A stretch of DNA of 64,000 nucleotides from Pseudomonas hormoni (lineage in GTDB: Bacteria; Pseudomonadota; Gammaproteobacteria; Pseudomonadales; Pseudomonadaceae): contig NZ_CP075566.1 of assembly GCF_018502625.1 (NCBI RefSeq), positions 3,520,001 through 3,584,000 of the forward strand, in the 5' to 3' direction. Under the pieces are notes generated by a model. The model worked only from the letters and a program-made list of their open reading frames with translations, was not told where the DNA came from and ran no database searches. The translations under genes were made by a program, and so were the position numbers. Numbering within the stretch: the stretch's first letter is position 1; each line of letters opens with the position of its first letter. Positions 46,781-56,462 of the stretch are shown in pieces.

Positions 46781-47692
46781 ATGCAACCGCTCGCAACGCC
46801 CTCCCACTCTCCCGTCAAAATCATTCTGGCCACGGCGTTTGTCGTGGCCTGCTGGGGTTACTCCCCGACCGGCATTCACATCGGCTTGCAGGCCTATGAC
46901 CCCGGACATCTGGCGCTGCTACGGTTCCTGGTGGCATCTGCGTTCATGGCGATGGTTGCGCTGGTCAAAGGCATCACCCTGCCCAACCTTCGCGATTTGC
47001 CGCTGCTGTTCGGCCTCGGTTTTTTTGCCGTGAGCCTGCATCACGTGGCGATCAATTTCGGCCAGCAAGGTGTCAGCGCCGGCGCGTCCAGTGTGCTGGC
47101 GCAAACAACGCCGCTGTTCAGCACGCTGCTGGCGCGTTTCGTGTTCAAGGACCGCGTGAGCACCTGGCGTTGGGGTTGTGTTTTTCTGGGGCTGATCGGC
47201 GTGGTGATCGTGGTCGCGGGCGATCGCGGAGTGGGCAGCATCGATGCCCACGGTTTGTTGATCCTGCTGGCGGCGGTGTCCTGGAGTTTTTACTTCGCGT
47301 TGCAGAAACACCACTCCGGGCGGTACGACGGACTGACGCTGGTTTGCTACACGGTGTGGTCGGGGACGGTGTTGTTGCTGGTGTACTTGCCGGGGTTGGT
47401 TGCGCAAGTGGTCAGCGCACCGATGCATGTGCAGTGGGCGGTGGTGGCGTTGGGCGTGTTTCCCAGTGCACTTGCTTACCTGGCCTGGGCGTTTGTGCTG
47501 GCTCACGTTGATTTGAGCCGGGCGACGATGACCCTGTATCTGGTGCCGCCGACGGCGATGGCGATGGCTTCGTTTGCGCTGGGGGAGCGGCCGACGGTGA
47601 TGATTGTTGTGGGGGCGATGGTGGTGTTGGTCAGTGTGTTGGCGTTGAATCTGGAGCGGCGGTGGGTGGTGATTCGGGTGGCGGGTGTTTGA
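46781..47692 (+). CDS. EamA/DMT family transporter
   Basis: A 303-residue protein with ten hydrophobic segments in two EamA repeats (ATAFVVACWGYSPTGIHIGL; LLAAVSWSFYFALQKH). The ATG at 46781 has AGGTG seven bases upstream; the longer start at 46724 falls in the divergent promoter. Probably exports an amino acid or similar metabolite under control of the divergent LysR protein. Confidence 0.9.
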   Translation: MQPLATPSHSPVKIILATAFVVACWGYSPTGIHIGLQAYDPGHLALLRFLVASAFMAMVALVKGITLPNLRDLPLLFGLGFFAVSLHHVAINFGQQGVSAGASSVLAQTTPLFSTLLARFVFKDRVSTWRWGCVFLGLIGVVIVVAGDRGVGSIDAHGLLILLAAVSWSFYFALQKHHSGRYDGLTLVCYTVWSGTVLLLVYLPGLVAQVVSAPMHVQWAVVALGVFPSALAYLAWAFVLAHVDLSRATMTLYLVPPTAMAMASFALGERPTVMIVVGAMVVLVSVLALNLERRWVVIRVAGV

Positions 47693-47720
47693 TTGGGAGT
47701 TTGTGGTGATGCGTCTGGCG

Positions 47721-47799
47721 TCATCGCGAGCAGGCTCGCTCCCACAGGGGATCTTCAGTGTTCATGAGGTCAATGTGGGAGCGAGCCTGCTCGCGATGA
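47721..47799. repeat. REPIN, TCATCGCGAGCAGGCTCGCTCCCACA family
   Basis: Compact inverted pair between the EamA gene and the small gene on the other strand. Confidence 0.87.
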
Positions 47800-47831
47800 A
47801 CGATGACGCGGTCAACCTGCCCGCCACAAAA

Positions 47832-47853
47832 AACCCGGCACACTGGCCGGGTT
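47832..47853 (-). terminator. Hairpin after the small acidic gene at 47858
   Basis: AACCCGGC pairs with GCCGGGTT, followed on the minus strand by TTTTTG. Confidence 0.82.
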
Positions 47854-47857
47854 CTGT

Positions 47858-48019
47858 TTAGCGCCTGTCATCGGACAGCGGCGTGGGCTCATCCGGCGGA
47901 GGCACGTCCTCCTCCGTGGCGGGGTCCATCCAGTCTTCAGGTCGATCAGGCTCTGCGCCGGCCGGGTCCCGCGCTTGGTCCATGCCGGGTGGAGCATCGT
48001 GATCCATTGAGTTAGCCAT
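47858..48019 (-). CDS. 53-residue acidic, Pro-rich small protein
   Basis: ATG at 48019 with GAGG seven bases upstream. The sequence starts MANSMDHDAPPGMDQ and ends with EEDVPPPDEPTPLSDDRR. Composition and style match the small protein at 28160–28375 (Asp/Pro-rich, disordered). A terminator hairpin directly follows the stop, which supports a real short transcript. Function unknown. Confidence 0.65.
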   Translation of the reverse strand: MANSMDHDAPPGMDQARDPAGAEPDRPEDWMDPATEEDVPPPDEPTPLSDDRR

Positions 48020-48108
48020 GACGCACCTCATTGATGAGGTCCAGCAAATCTGGGCCGTACTCGTTGGAAGCAGGCGCGCTAACGGCGTGCTATCGAACAG
48101 ACAAATGG

Positions 48109-48834
48109 TTAATCGCGATCGGCGAGAAACCGGTCCCGGCTGTTGGTCAGGTGCAGCCACATGGCCGCCCGCGCCGCATCCGCGTCCTGGCGTTTGATGG
48201 CGTTGAGAATCGCCTCGTGCTCAAGGTTGGCGAGCTGCCCCAGCTTGCTCAAATCCGCCGCGCCACGCTCGACGGCGTTGACCCGGGTCCGGGGAATCAT
48301 GGCGCTGCCCAGGTGCTGCATGATTTCGGTGAAGCAGACGTTGCCGGTGGCTTCCGCAATCAGCAGGTGAAAGCGCTTGTCAGCTTCGACGCAACTGTCG
48401 TTGTTGGCGAGCAGGCTTTGATAGTCATCAAGCGCTTCGCGCATTTGCGCCAGTTGCTGATCCGTGCGGCGCATGGCCGCCAACGCGGCGGCCTGGGTTT
48501 CGAGGCCCATGCGCAACTCCAGAATGCTGCGCACCCCCAGCGCCGTATCGACATTCAGTCGCAGCCCCTGCTCCGGCGCGCGCTCGATCACGAACGTGCC
48601 GATGCCGTGCCGGGTTTCCACCAATCCGGACGCCTGCAATTTCGAGATCGCCTCGCGCACTACGGTGCGACTGACGCCGTGTTCCTGAACAATCGTGTTC
48701 TCCGAGGGCAGCTTGTCCCCCGGCAACATCTGGCCGAGCAGGATGCTCTGGGTCAGTTTGGCGACCAGGTCGTGGGCCAGGTTGTGGGTGCGCTTGCGGG
48801 CAGGCGCGTCGAGATCTTCTTGCATGGCGGTCAT
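48109..48834 (-). CDS. FadR/GntR (FCD) family regulator, likely of glucarate use
   Basis: A 241-residue regulator. The winged helix (LPSENTIVQEHGVSRTVVREAISKLQASG at about 48630–48720) is followed by the FCD ligand-binding domain (ELRMGLETQAAALAA, DKRFHLLIAEATGN). Divergent from gudP. It should repress or activate gudP/gudD in response to glucarate or galactarate. A TTGTATGACAA site in the gap fits the GntR consensus. The start could also be the ATG at 48825; neither has a strong ribosome site. Confidence 0.85.
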   Translation of the reverse strand: MTAMQEDLDAPARKRTHNLAHDLVAKLTQSILLGQMLPGDKLPSENTIVQEHGVSRTVVREAISKLQASGLVETRHGIGTFVIERAPEQGLRLNVDTALGVRSILELRMGLETQAAALAAMRRTDQQLAQMREALDDYQSLLANNDSCVEADKRFHLLIAEATGNVCFTEIMQHLGSAMIPRTRVNAVERGAADLSKLGQLANLEHEAILNAIKRQDADAARAAMWLHLTNSRDRFLADRD

Positions 48835-48901
48835 CCGAGAGCAGAGCTGACGGAATCGTAGCACCGCGATCAAGTGAAATCCCCAAGAAACGCCTCTCTA
48901 C

Positions 48902-48912
48902 TTGTATGACAA
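48902..48912. promoter_or_regulatory. Predicted operator for the FCD regulator
   Basis: TTGTATGACAA matches the y-GT-N3-AC-r symmetric core of GntR/FadR-type sites. A related half, TTGTATGAT, is at 49035–49043 closer to gudP. The gap between the divergent genes is 271 bp. Confidence 0.5.
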
Positions 48913-49105
48913 CACTCAACAAACGCCACAAATACAGCGCACAAAGACTGATTCACAACCCGTCACCACCAAACAAATTTTAAGATAACGGCCATTTCAC
49001 AAGACATTACCGCTTGCAGAACAAAAAAATGCAGTTGTATGATGTCTAGCAACAACGTAGCACCAGCAACACCCCGCATAAAAATAATCAGTGGGAGAAA
49101 ACCAA

Positions 49106-50452
49106 GTGAATACATCCATCTCCGGGATGCACGACGGCGCCGATTCGGTCCTGAAGTCCGCCATCTCGAAAGTGAAACGCCACGTTCTGCCGCTGTTCGT
49201 CATCATGTTCATCGTCAACTACATCGACCGCGTGAACATCGGCTTCGTCCGCGCCCACATGGAACATGACCTGGGCATCGGCGCTGCCGCCTACGGCCTC
49301 GGTGCCGGTCTGTTCTTCATCGGTTACGCGCTGTTCGAAGTCCCCTCCAACATCCTCCTGCAAAAAGTCGGCGCGCGAATCTGGCTGACCCGCATCATGC
49401 TGACCTGGGGCCTGGTGGCCGCTTGCATGGCGTTCATCCAGAACGAAACCCACTTCTACATCCTGCGATTCCTGCTGGGCGTGGCTGAAGCCGGGTTCTT
49501 CCCGGGGGTGATTTACTACTTCACTCGCTGGTTGCCGGGGGTGGAACGCGGCAAGGCCATTGCGATTTTCCTCAGCGGTTCGGCCATTGCCTCACTGATC
49601 TCCGGCCCGTTGTCCGGGCTGCTCCTGCAAATCAGCGGTTTTGGCCTGCACGGCTGGCAATGGATGTACTTCATTGAAGGGATGTTCTCGGTCGGGCTGT
49701 GCGTATTCGTCTGGTTCTGGCTGGACTCCAAACCCCACGACGCCAAATGGCTGAGCCGCGAAGAACAGGACGCACTGGTCAAAGCCATCGACGACGAACA
49801 ACTGGCCCGCGAAGCCGCGACGCCGATCAAACCGTCCCTGGGCAAGCTGCTCAAGGATCGCCAGATCATCCTGTTCTGCCTGATCTATTTCTTCATTCAG
49901 CTGACCATCTACGCCGCGACCTTCTGGCTGCCGAGCATCATCAAGAAGATGGGCGACCTCAGCGACATTCAGGTCGGGTTGTTCAACTCGATTCCGTGGC
50001 TGCTGTCGATCGTCGGCATGTACGCCTTCGCTTCGCTGTCGGCGAAATGGAAACACCAGCAAGCCTGGGTCGCCGTCGCCCTGCTGATCGCTGCGGCGGG
50101 GATGTTCATGTCCACCACCGGCGGGCCGATCTTTGCCTTCGTTGCGATCTGCTTCGCAGCACTGGGTTTCAAATCCGCTTCGTCACTGTTCTGGCCGATT
50201 CCCCAGGCATACCTCGACGCACGGATCGCCGCTGGCGTGATCGCGCTGATCAACTCTGTGGGCAACCTCGGCGGCTTCGTCGCGCCAACCACGTTCGGCC
50301 TGCTCGAAGAGCACACCGGTTCGATTCAGGGCGGACTGTATGGCCTGGCCGCCACGTCGATCATTGCCGCGATCATCGTCTTCGCCGCCCGTAATACCCC
50401 GAAAACAGCACCGGCCGTTGCGCTGGGCAAACCAACGCCTGAACACGCCTGA
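49106..50452 (+). CDS. gudP: Glucarate/galactarate MFS transporter
   Basis: A 448-residue anion:cation symporter family protein (GudP/GarP type): VIMFIVNYIDRVNIGFV, GYALFEVPSNILLQKVGAR and FLLGVAEAGFFPGVIYYFTRW are characteristic. The GTG at 49106 has GGGAG nine bases upstream and is chosen over the GTG at 49091. It imports D-glucarate by proton symport. It is 24 bp before gudD and thus an operon partner. Confidence 0.92.
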   Translation: MNTSISGMHDGADSVLKSAISKVKRHVLPLFVIMFIVNYIDRVNIGFVRAHMEHDLGIGAAAYGLGAGLFFIGYALFEVPSNILLQKVGARIWLTRIMLTWGLVAACMAFIQNETHFYILRFLLGVAEAGFFPGVIYYFTRWLPGVERGKAIAIFLSGSAIASLISGPLSGLLLQISGFGLHGWQWMYFIEGMFSVGLCVFVWFWLDSKPHDAKWLSREEQDALVKAIDDEQLAREAATPIKPSLGKLLKDRQIILFCLIYFFIQLTIYAATFWLPSIIKKMGDLSDIQVGLFNSIPWLLSIVGMYAFASLSAKWKHQQAWVAVALLIAAAGMFMSTTGGPIFAFVAICFAALGFKSASSLFWPIPQAYLDARIAAGVIALINSVGNLGGFVAPTTFGLLEEHTGSIQGGLYGLAATSIIAAIIVFAARNTPKTAPAVALGKPTPEHA

Positions 50453-50476
50453 ACACCGGTCTACAAGGATAAGAAT

Positions 50477-51820
50477 ATGAACGCACAAGACACCGCAAGA
50501 GCCCCGATCATCACCAGCATGCAGGTCGTTCCGGTGGCCGGCCACGACGGCATGCTGCTCAATCTGAGCGGCGCCCACGGTCCGTTTTTCACCCGCAACA
50601 TCGTGATCCTCAAGGACAACGCCGGCCACACTGGCGTCGGCGAAGTGCCTGGCGGCGAGCGTATTCGCCAGACGCTGGAAGATGCGCGCAGTCTGGTGGT
50701 CGGCAGCCCGATTGGCACGTATCAGAAAATTCTCAACCAGGTGCGCCAGACCTTCGCCGACCGCGATGCCGGCGGCCGCGGTTTGCAGACGTTCGACCTG
50801 CGCATCACCATCCATGCCGTCACCGGCCTGGAAGCGGCGTTGCTCGACTTGCTCGGTCAGCATCTGGACGTGCCGGTCGCCGCCCTGCTCGGCGAAGGCC
50901 AGCAGCGCGACGAAGTGAAGATGCTCGGTTATCTGTTTTATGTCGGTGATCGTAACCAGACTGACCTGGCCTATCGCAGCGAACCAGACGCCGACAACGA
51001 CTGGTTCCGCGTGCGTCACGAGAAGGCCATGTGCGCCGACGCCGTGGTGCGTCTGGCGGAAGCCGCCCACGCCCGTTACGGCTTCAAGGATTTCAAACTC
51101 AAGGGCGGCGTGCTCAGTGGTGATGAAGAAATCGAAGCGGTCACCGCGCTGGCCGAGCGCTTCCCTGATGCGCGCATCACCCTCGATCCGAATGGCGCGT
51201 GGTCGCTGAAAGAAGCGATTCGTTTGTGCCGCGATCAGCATCATGTTCTCGCCTACGCCGAAGACCCGTGCGGCGCGGAAAACGGTTACTCGGGCCGCGA
51301 AGTCATGGCTGAATTCCGCCGCGCCACGGGCCTGAAAACCGCGACCAACATGATCGCCACCGACTGGAGGGAAATGGGCCACGCGATCCAGCTGCAATCA
51401 GTGGACATTCCGCTGGCCGACCCGCACTTCTGGACCATGCAGGGTTCGGTGCGCGTGGCGCAGATGTGCCACGAATGGGGCCTGACCTGGGGCTCGCACT
51501 CCAACAACCACTTCGATATTTCCCTGGCGATGTTCACCCATGTCGCGGCCGCCGCACCGGGCGACATCACCGCGATCGACACCCACTGGATCTGGCAGGA
51601 CGGCCAGCGCCTGACCAAAGCCCCGCTGCAAATCGTCGACGGTTGCGTGCAAGTGCCGAAGAAACCGGGGCTAGGGATTGAGCTGGACATGGACCAGTTG
51701 GCCAAGGCTCATGAGCTGTACAAAGGCATGGGGCTGGGTGCACGGGACGACAGCGTGGCGATGCAGTTTCTGATTCCGGGGTGGAAATTTGATAACAAGC
51801 GGCCGTGCCTGGTGCGCTAA
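50477..51820 (+). CDS. gudD: Glucarate dehydratase
   Basis: Converts D-glucarate to 5-dehydro-4-deoxy-D-glucarate. The 447-residue enolase-superfamily enzyme has the KLKGG base motif, metal-ligand acids in ITLDPNGAW and YAEDPCG, and the [10 protein letters not shown] catalytic histidine. AAGGAT lies before the ATG. Operon with gudP; the next steps of the pathway (kdgD, dehydrogenase) are not in the window. Confidence 0.96.
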   Translation: MNAQDTARAPIITSMQVVPVAGHDGMLLNLSGAHGPFFTRNIVILKDNAGHTGVGEVPGGERIRQTLEDARSLVVGSPIGTYQKILNQVRQTFADRDAGGRGLQTFDLRITIHAVTGLEAALLDLLGQHLDVPVAALLGEGQQRDEVKMLGYLFYVGDRNQTDLAYRSEPDADNDWFRVRHEKAMCADAVVRLAEAAHARYGFKDFKLKGGVLSGDEEIEAVTALAERFPDARITLDPNGAWSLKEAIRLCRDQHHVLAYAEDPCGAENGYSGREVMAEFRRATGLKTATNMIATDWREMGHAIQLQSVDIPLADPHFWTMQGSVRVAQMCHEWGLTWGSHSNNHFDISLAMFTHVAAAAPGDITAIDTHWIWQDGQRLTKAPLQIVDGCVQVPKKPGLGIELDMDQLAKAHELYKGMGLGARDDSVAMQFLIPGWKFDNKRPCLVR

Positions 51821-51843
51821 CAATTAAATGAACGCCGCAAATC

Positions 51844-51938
51844 CCTGTAGGAGCAGAGCTTGCTCGCGAAGTCGGTCTCTCAGTCACGTTGATGCAAGAT
51901 CTGCCGCCGCCTTCGCGAGCAAGCTCGGCTCCTACAGG
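51844..51938. repeat. REPIN, CCTGTAGGAGC family
   Basis: Inverted pair, outer ends CCTGTAGGAGCAGAGC and GCTCGGCTCCTACAGG, between gudD and ampR. Confidence 0.85.
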
Positions 51939-51949
51939 TTAAGCGGTGT

Positions 51950-52831
51950 TCAATCGTTCAGTTGCGCCGTTTGCAGCAACCACCCCTTGAACGCCGCCAT
52001 CGCCGACGTTTCGGCACGCGACTGCAAGCGGGTCAGCCAATAGCTGCCAGTAGTGATGCCGATGGCGAACGGTTGCTCGATGGCACCCGCCGCCAGTTGT
52101 CGGGCGAACATCAGTGGTGGCGCCAATGCCACGCCCATTCCTTGCAGCGCCGCCTCCATCATCGCCAGCGAGGAATCGAAGACGATGCTCCGGGGCGGAG
52201 CGGCATGGGCAGGAAGGCCGGTGGCCTGAAACCATTCGGGCCACTCATCCGTGCGGTAGGAACGCAGCAGCGTTTGCTGCAACAGATCGTCCGGCGTGCG
52301 CAGTCGCCGGGCAATCTCGGGAACGCACAACACCGACAACGGCGCCTCGATCAAGCGCACCGCTTCAATCCCGTGCCACGCACCCGCCCCAAAGCGAATC
52401 GCGTAATCCAGCCCTTCAGCCGCCACGTCCACCCGATTGTTGTGGGTCGACAGGCGCAAATCTATGAACGGATGTTTCGTCTGGAAGTCGGCCAATCGCG
52501 GCAACAACCAGCCCACCGCAAACGTTCCCACCGCGCCCACCGACAGCACTTCGCGAAAATGCCCGCCCTCGAAACGCTCGAGGGTTTCGGCGATGCGGTC
52601 AAAGGACTCGCGCAGCACCGGCAACAACGTCTCCCCTTCACTGGTCAGCATCAAGCCGCGGGGCAAGCGTTTGAACAGCGTGACGTTGAGCTGGGCTTCC
52701 AGGCTTTTGACCTGATGACTCACCGCCGCCTGTGTAACGCACAACTCTACCGCCGCCCGTGTGAAACTCAGGTGGCGTGCAGAAGCCTCGAAGGCGCGCA
52801 GTGCGTTCAGCGGTAATTGCGGGCGGATCAT
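51950..52831 (-). CDS. ampR: LysR-family regulator AmpR of beta-lactamase
   Basis: A 293-residue LysR protein. The start MIRPQLPLNALRAFEASARH and the recognition helix VTQAAVSHQVKSLE are typical of AmpR, which senses cell-wall muropeptides. GGGAG lies five bases before the ATG at 52831. It is divergent from ampC across 141 bp, the classic inducible arrangement. UDP-MurNAc-pentapeptide keeps it in repressing form; anhydro-muropeptides activate it. Confidence 0.93.
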   Translation of the reverse strand: MIRPQLPLNALRAFEASARHLSFTRAAVELCVTQAAVSHQVKSLEAQLNVTLFKRLPRGLMLTSEGETLLPVLRESFDRIAETLERFEGGHFREVLSVGAVGTFAVGWLLPRLADFQTKHPFIDLRLSTHNNRVDVAAEGLDYAIRFGAGAWHGIEAVRLIEAPLSVLCVPEIARRLRTPDDLLQQTLLRSYRTDEWPEWFQATGLPAHAAPPRSIVFDSSLAMMEAALQGMGVALAPPLMFARQLAAGAIEQPFAIGITTGSYWLTRLQSRAETSAMAAFKGWLLQTAQLND

Positions 52832-52972
52832 GCCAACTCCCAAATTTTTCTAATGGCTCATCCGAAATAACGTCGTTTGTCGATGGCCGGCAAAGTGACT
52901 AGATTTGGCACGCTCATCGGCGGACCGATGTGCAAACCGCTCGGAGTGTAGCGGGTTTAATCATCAAATCTT

Positions 52973-54157
52973 ATGGACAGCGGCTCAATCATGCATAACT
53001 TAAAACTCGGCAAGGTCTTATCCTGCAGCGCTTTCGGACTACTCCTTGGTGCAGGTTACTGCGTTGCCGGAAGTCAGACTGACGCGCAGATCGAAGCGGT
53101 GGTGAATGCCGCGGTTGTCCCGATCATGCAGCAACAGAACATTCCCGGCATGGCCGTCGGGATCACGGTGGATGGCAAGCCGCATTACTTTAACTACGGC
53201 GTGGCCTCGAAGGAAACCGGAACGGCTGTCACCGAAAGCACCTTGTTCGAGATCGGTTCGGTGAGCAAAACCTTCACTGCCACCCTCGCCGCCTACGCCC
53301 AGGCCAGTGGCAAACTGTCCCTGTCCGACACGGCCAGCCACATCCTGCCGGCGTTGCGGGGCAGTGCGTTCGATCACGTCAGCGTGCTGCAACTGGGCAC
53401 CTACACCGCCGGTGGTCTGCCGCTGCAATTCCCGAGCGATGCCGATGCGCCGGACAAGATGCTCGGCTATTTCAAACAATGGAAACCGGTCTACGCCTCC
53501 GGCAGCCATCGGCAGTATTCGAACCCGAGCCTGGGGCTGTTCGGTTATCTAGCGGCCCACAGCATGGGCCAGCCGTTTGATGAAGTGATGGAAAAAACCT
53601 TGCTGCCAAAGCTCGGATTGCAGCACACCTTCCTCAAGGTGCCGCCCGCGCAAATGGCGCTTTACGCCCAGGGTTACAACAAGGATGACAAGCCTGTGAG
53701 GGTTGAGCCGGGGGCACTGGATTCGCAGGCGTATGGCGTGAAAACCAGCGCTTCGGACTTGCTCGGATATGTCGAAGCGAACATGAAACCGTCGGACCTT
53801 GAAGCGCCGATGCAGCAGGCCATCGCCACGACGCATACCGGCTTTTACAAGGTGGGCGACATGACCCAGGGCTTGGGTTGGGAGTTTTACAGCTACCCGA
53901 TCAGCCTCGACAAACTGCTCGCCGGCAACTCGTCGCAGATGGCGATGGAGGCACATAAAGTCAAATGGCTGAACCCGCCGCAGGCTCATCCGGACAATGT
54001 GCTGTTCAACAAAACAGGTTCGACCGGTGGCTTCGGTGCTTACGTGGCGTATGTGCCGTCGAAGGACATTGGCATCGTGATCCTGGCCAACAAAAACTAC
54101 CCGAACCCGGAGCGGGTCAAAATCGCCCATGCGGTGTTGAGTGCATTAACCGAATAA
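52973..54157 (+). CDS. ampC: Class C beta-lactamase AmpC
   Basis: A 394-residue periplasmic serine beta-lactamase. A signal peptide (SCSAFGLLLGAGYCVAG) is followed by the mature protein. Active-site motifs are S96-V-S-K99, Y182-S-N184 and K-T-G at about 346, all intact. The start could be the ATG at 52973 or at 52991; neither has a strong ribosome site. Divergent from ampR, so expression is expected to be inducible by cell-wall stress. Confidence 0.96.
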   Translation: MDSGSIMHNLKLGKVLSCSAFGLLLGAGYCVAGSQTDAQIEAVVNAAVVPIMQQQNIPGMAVGITVDGKPHYFNYGVASKETGTAVTESTLFEIGSVSKTFTATLAAYAQASGKLSLSDTASHILPALRGSAFDHVSVLQLGTYTAGGLPLQFPSDADAPDKMLGYFKQWKPVYASGSHRQYSNPSLGLFGYLAAHSMGQPFDEVMEKTLLPKLGLQHTFLKVPPAQMALYAQGYNKDDKPVRVEPGALDSQAYGVKTSASDLLGYVEANMKPSDLEAPMQQAIATTHTGFYKVGDMTQGLGWEFYSYPISLDKLLAGNSSQMAMEAHKVKWLNPPQAHPDNVLFNKTGSTGGFGAYVAYVPSKDIGIVILANKNYPNPERVKIAHAVLSALTE

Positions 54158-54172
54158 TCCTCACCCCGCATT

Positions 54173-54312
54173 TGTGGCGAGGGAGCTTGCTCCCGCCGGT
54201 CGATCCCCGGCGCAGCAGTCGTGAAACCTGCCCCCTAAATTTATCTGATGGAACGCGGTTACCGAATTGGGGCCGCTTCGCAGCCCAGCGGGAGCAAGCT
54301 CCCTCGCCACAA
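54173..54312. repeat. REPIN, TGTGGCGAGGGAGC family
   Basis: Inverted pair with a long spacer downstream of ampC. Confidence 0.85.
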
Positions 54313-54327
54313 AGGATTCGCGCGCGT

Positions 54328-54876
54328 TCAATCGTCAGGCATTTCCGGTGGCTTGGCGGGCTTCGCCGGTTTGCCCGGCTTTGTCCCTTTGGCACCCTTC
54401 TCCGGCGCGGCTTCAGTAACCGGCGGCGGTGTGGGCACCGTGGCTTCTTTCTCGGTAGGCGGCAATTCGTCGACGGTTTTGAAAATCGTCTTCAGATCAA
54501 CCGCATCCGATTGCTCGATTTTCTTTTCGCCGTCCTTGCCGACCAGAATCACCTTGGTCTTCGCCCCGGCACCCAACTTGAGCGAACGGATCAGCGCCGC
54601 CGTGTCTTGTGGTCCCAGGTCTTTGCCTTCGCGCTGGCCCATCAAATTGAGCACGGTGTACAGGACCATATTGCGGTCGGTGAATTCTTTGCGATTGGCC
54701 GGCTCATCCAGCGACTTTTTCAGGCTGACCCACGTCGGATCGACCGTGCTTGGAGCGATGACAATCAACGGCCGGGACCTGCCCTTGTCCATGTCCAGTG
54801 GTGAGTCGCCATCGGCGGCGAGCAAGGGGCCGGCAATCGCCAGCAGGGTTGTCAGGGTCAATGACCTGATGAGCAT
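54328..54876 (-). CDS. DUF4174 domain, exported protein
   Basis: A 182-residue protein: signal peptide (TLTTLLAIAGPLLAAD), then a thioredoxin-fold-like DUF4174 region (RSRPLIVIAPSTVDPTW; TKVILVGKDGEKK), then a Pro/Lys/Ala-rich tail (KGTKPGKPAKPAKPP). The ATG at 54876 has AAGGAG eight bases upstream; an ATG six bases earlier is too close to it. The protein lacks a C-x-x-C pair. Periplasmic location expected; function unknown. Confidence 0.82.
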   Translation of the reverse strand: MLIRSLTLTTLLAIAGPLLAADGDSPLDMDKGRSRPLIVIAPSTVDPTWVSLKKSLDEPANRKEFTDRNMVLYTVLNLMGQREGKDLGPQDTAALIRSLKLGAGAKTKVILVGKDGEKKIEQSDAVDLKTIFKTVDELPPTEKEATVPTPPPVTEAAPEKGAKGTKPGKPAKPAKPPEMPDD

Positions 54877-55057
54877 GCGCATCTCCTTTTGATATCCACG
54901 CTCTAATGATTGCGCATCGCGGCGATCGTTCCGGGTGACGCACCGCAATTGTGTCTCGCCTTGACCCAAGCTTAGGTCAGGGCGGTCATTGCGCAACAGA
55001 CTGGACTAATCTCATCACTCATAAACAAACCACCTGATCCGCCGTGAGGATTTCTCG

Positions 55058-55426
55058 ATGAGCGCTCAGCTGAACCACACCATCGTCTGGTGTCGCGACA
55101 AGCAGACATCGGCCAACTACCTGGCAGACCTCCTCGGCCTGCCCGCCCCCGAGCCCTTCGGGCCGATGCTGATCGTCAGGTTCGACAACGGCGTGTCTCT
55201 GGATTACTACGACAATGACCCACCGATAGCCTCTCAGCACTATGCGTTCCTGATCGGCGACGACGATTTCGATGCGGCCTTCGCGCGCCTGCAGGCCAGG
55301 AAGCAACCGTGGTGGGCTGATCCGGGCAAGCAGCGCGCCGAAGAGATAAATGACTATGCGGGTGGAAGGCGTGTGTATTTCGATGACCCGGACGGGCATC
55401 TGCTGGAGATATTCACCCGTGAATGA
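55058..55426 (+). CDS. VOC (glyoxalase/bleomycin-resistance) family protein
   Basis: A 122-residue VOC-fold protein. LNHTIVWC carries the first metal-ligand His, and the C-terminus FDDPDGHLLEIFTR carries the second His and Glu. GAGGA precedes the ATG. A ring-cleaving dioxygenase, isomerase or resistance role cannot be told apart from this length. Solitary gene. Confidence 0.9.
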   Translation: MSAQLNHTIVWCRDKQTSANYLADLLGLPAPEPFGPMLIVRFDNGVSLDYYDNDPPIASQHYAFLIGDDDFDAAFARLQARKQPWWADPGKQRAEEINDYAGGRRVYFDDPDGHLLEIFTRE

Positions 55427-55444
55427 CTGACGCCCGGGCAAACA

Positions 55445-56230
55445 TCAGAACGCCAGTTTGTAGCCGATCAGCACCAGCATCGTGGCCAGGCAGGGACGCA
55501 ACACTTCATCGGAGATACGGCCCGTCAGGTGACTGCCCAGGTAAATGCCCGGCAGCGAACCGATCAGCAGGAAGCCCAGCACCTGCCAATCCATGTTGCC
55601 CATGCTGGCATGGCCAAGACCGGCGACCAGGGTCAGTGGCACGGCGTGGGCGATTTCCGTGCCGACCAGACGGCGGGTCGGCAGCAGCGGATAGAGTATG
55701 AACAACGCCACGGTGCCCAGGGCGCCTGCGCCAATGGAAGTCAGGGCCACCATGGTGCCGAGGATCAGGCCGGTGATCACGGTCAGCACATTCAAGCGCT
55801 GGCCGCTTGGGTTGTACTCGCCGCCCGCTCGTTTGTGGGCAAAGTCGAGCAAGCGCTTCTTGAAGAAAATCGCCAGTGCCGTGGCAAACAGCACAAAGCC
55901 CAGCGCCTGTTTGATGACGGCGTTCATCGCGTCGGGGGAGGTTTGCAAACTGCTCAGGAACCACAGCGTCAGCGCCACCGCCGGCACACTGCCGAGGGTC
56001 AGCCAACCGGTAATCGCCCAGTCGATGTTCTTGTTCTTGCGATGCACCAGCACACCACTGGATTTGGTGATGGCGGCGTACAAAAGATCCGTGCCCACCG
56101 CCGTGGCCGGATTGATCCCGAACCACAGCAGGATCGGCGTCATCAACGAGCCGCCGCCCACGCCGGTCATGCCGACGATGAAACCCACCACCAAACCTGC
56201 AACCACCAACCCGAAGTTAACGAAATCCAT
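55445..56230 (-). CDS. TauE/SafE family anion exporter
   Basis: A 261-residue protein with about eight membrane segments. GFIVGMTGVGGGSLMTPIL and GTMVALTSIGAGALGTVAL are the paired motifs of the TauE/SafE family, which moves sulfite, sulfoacetate or related anions. Start at ATG 56230; a GTG at 56242 is possible. Context does not show the substrate. Confidence 0.9.
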   Translation of the reverse strand: MDFVNFGLVVAGLVVGFIVGMTGVGGGSLMTPILLWFGINPATAVGTDLLYAAITKSSGVLVHRKNKNIDWAITGWLTLGSVPAVALTLWFLSSLQTSPDAMNAVIKQALGFVLFATALAIFFKKRLLDFAHKRAGGEYNPSGQRLNVLTVITGLILGTMVALTSIGAGALGTVALFILYPLLPTRRLVGTEIAHAVPLTLVAGLGHASMGNMDWQVLGFLLIGSLPGIYLGSHLTGRISDEVLRPCLATMLVLIGYKLAF

Positions 56231-56352
56231 TAACACGCCCACTGAAACGCATGAAAAATCTGGCCCGCAGCATAGCGATTTTTCTTATAACTACTTATAT
56301 CGATAGGGTCTATCGTTATTCCCGCGCATGCATTCCCTGTGAGAGCGATCCT

Positions 56353-56444
56353 CTGTGGCGAGGGAGCTTGCTCCCGCTGGGCTGCGGAGCGGCCCCTTTT
56401 GTGAGTGCTGCGCACTCAAGCGGGAGCAAGCTCCCTCGCCACAA
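56353..56444. repeat. REPIN, CTGTGGCGAGGGAGC family
   Basis: Inverted pair with a short spacer between the TauE gene and the lipoprotein gene. Confidence 0.86.
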
Positions 56445-56462
56445 AGGTCCACACATTGGGGA

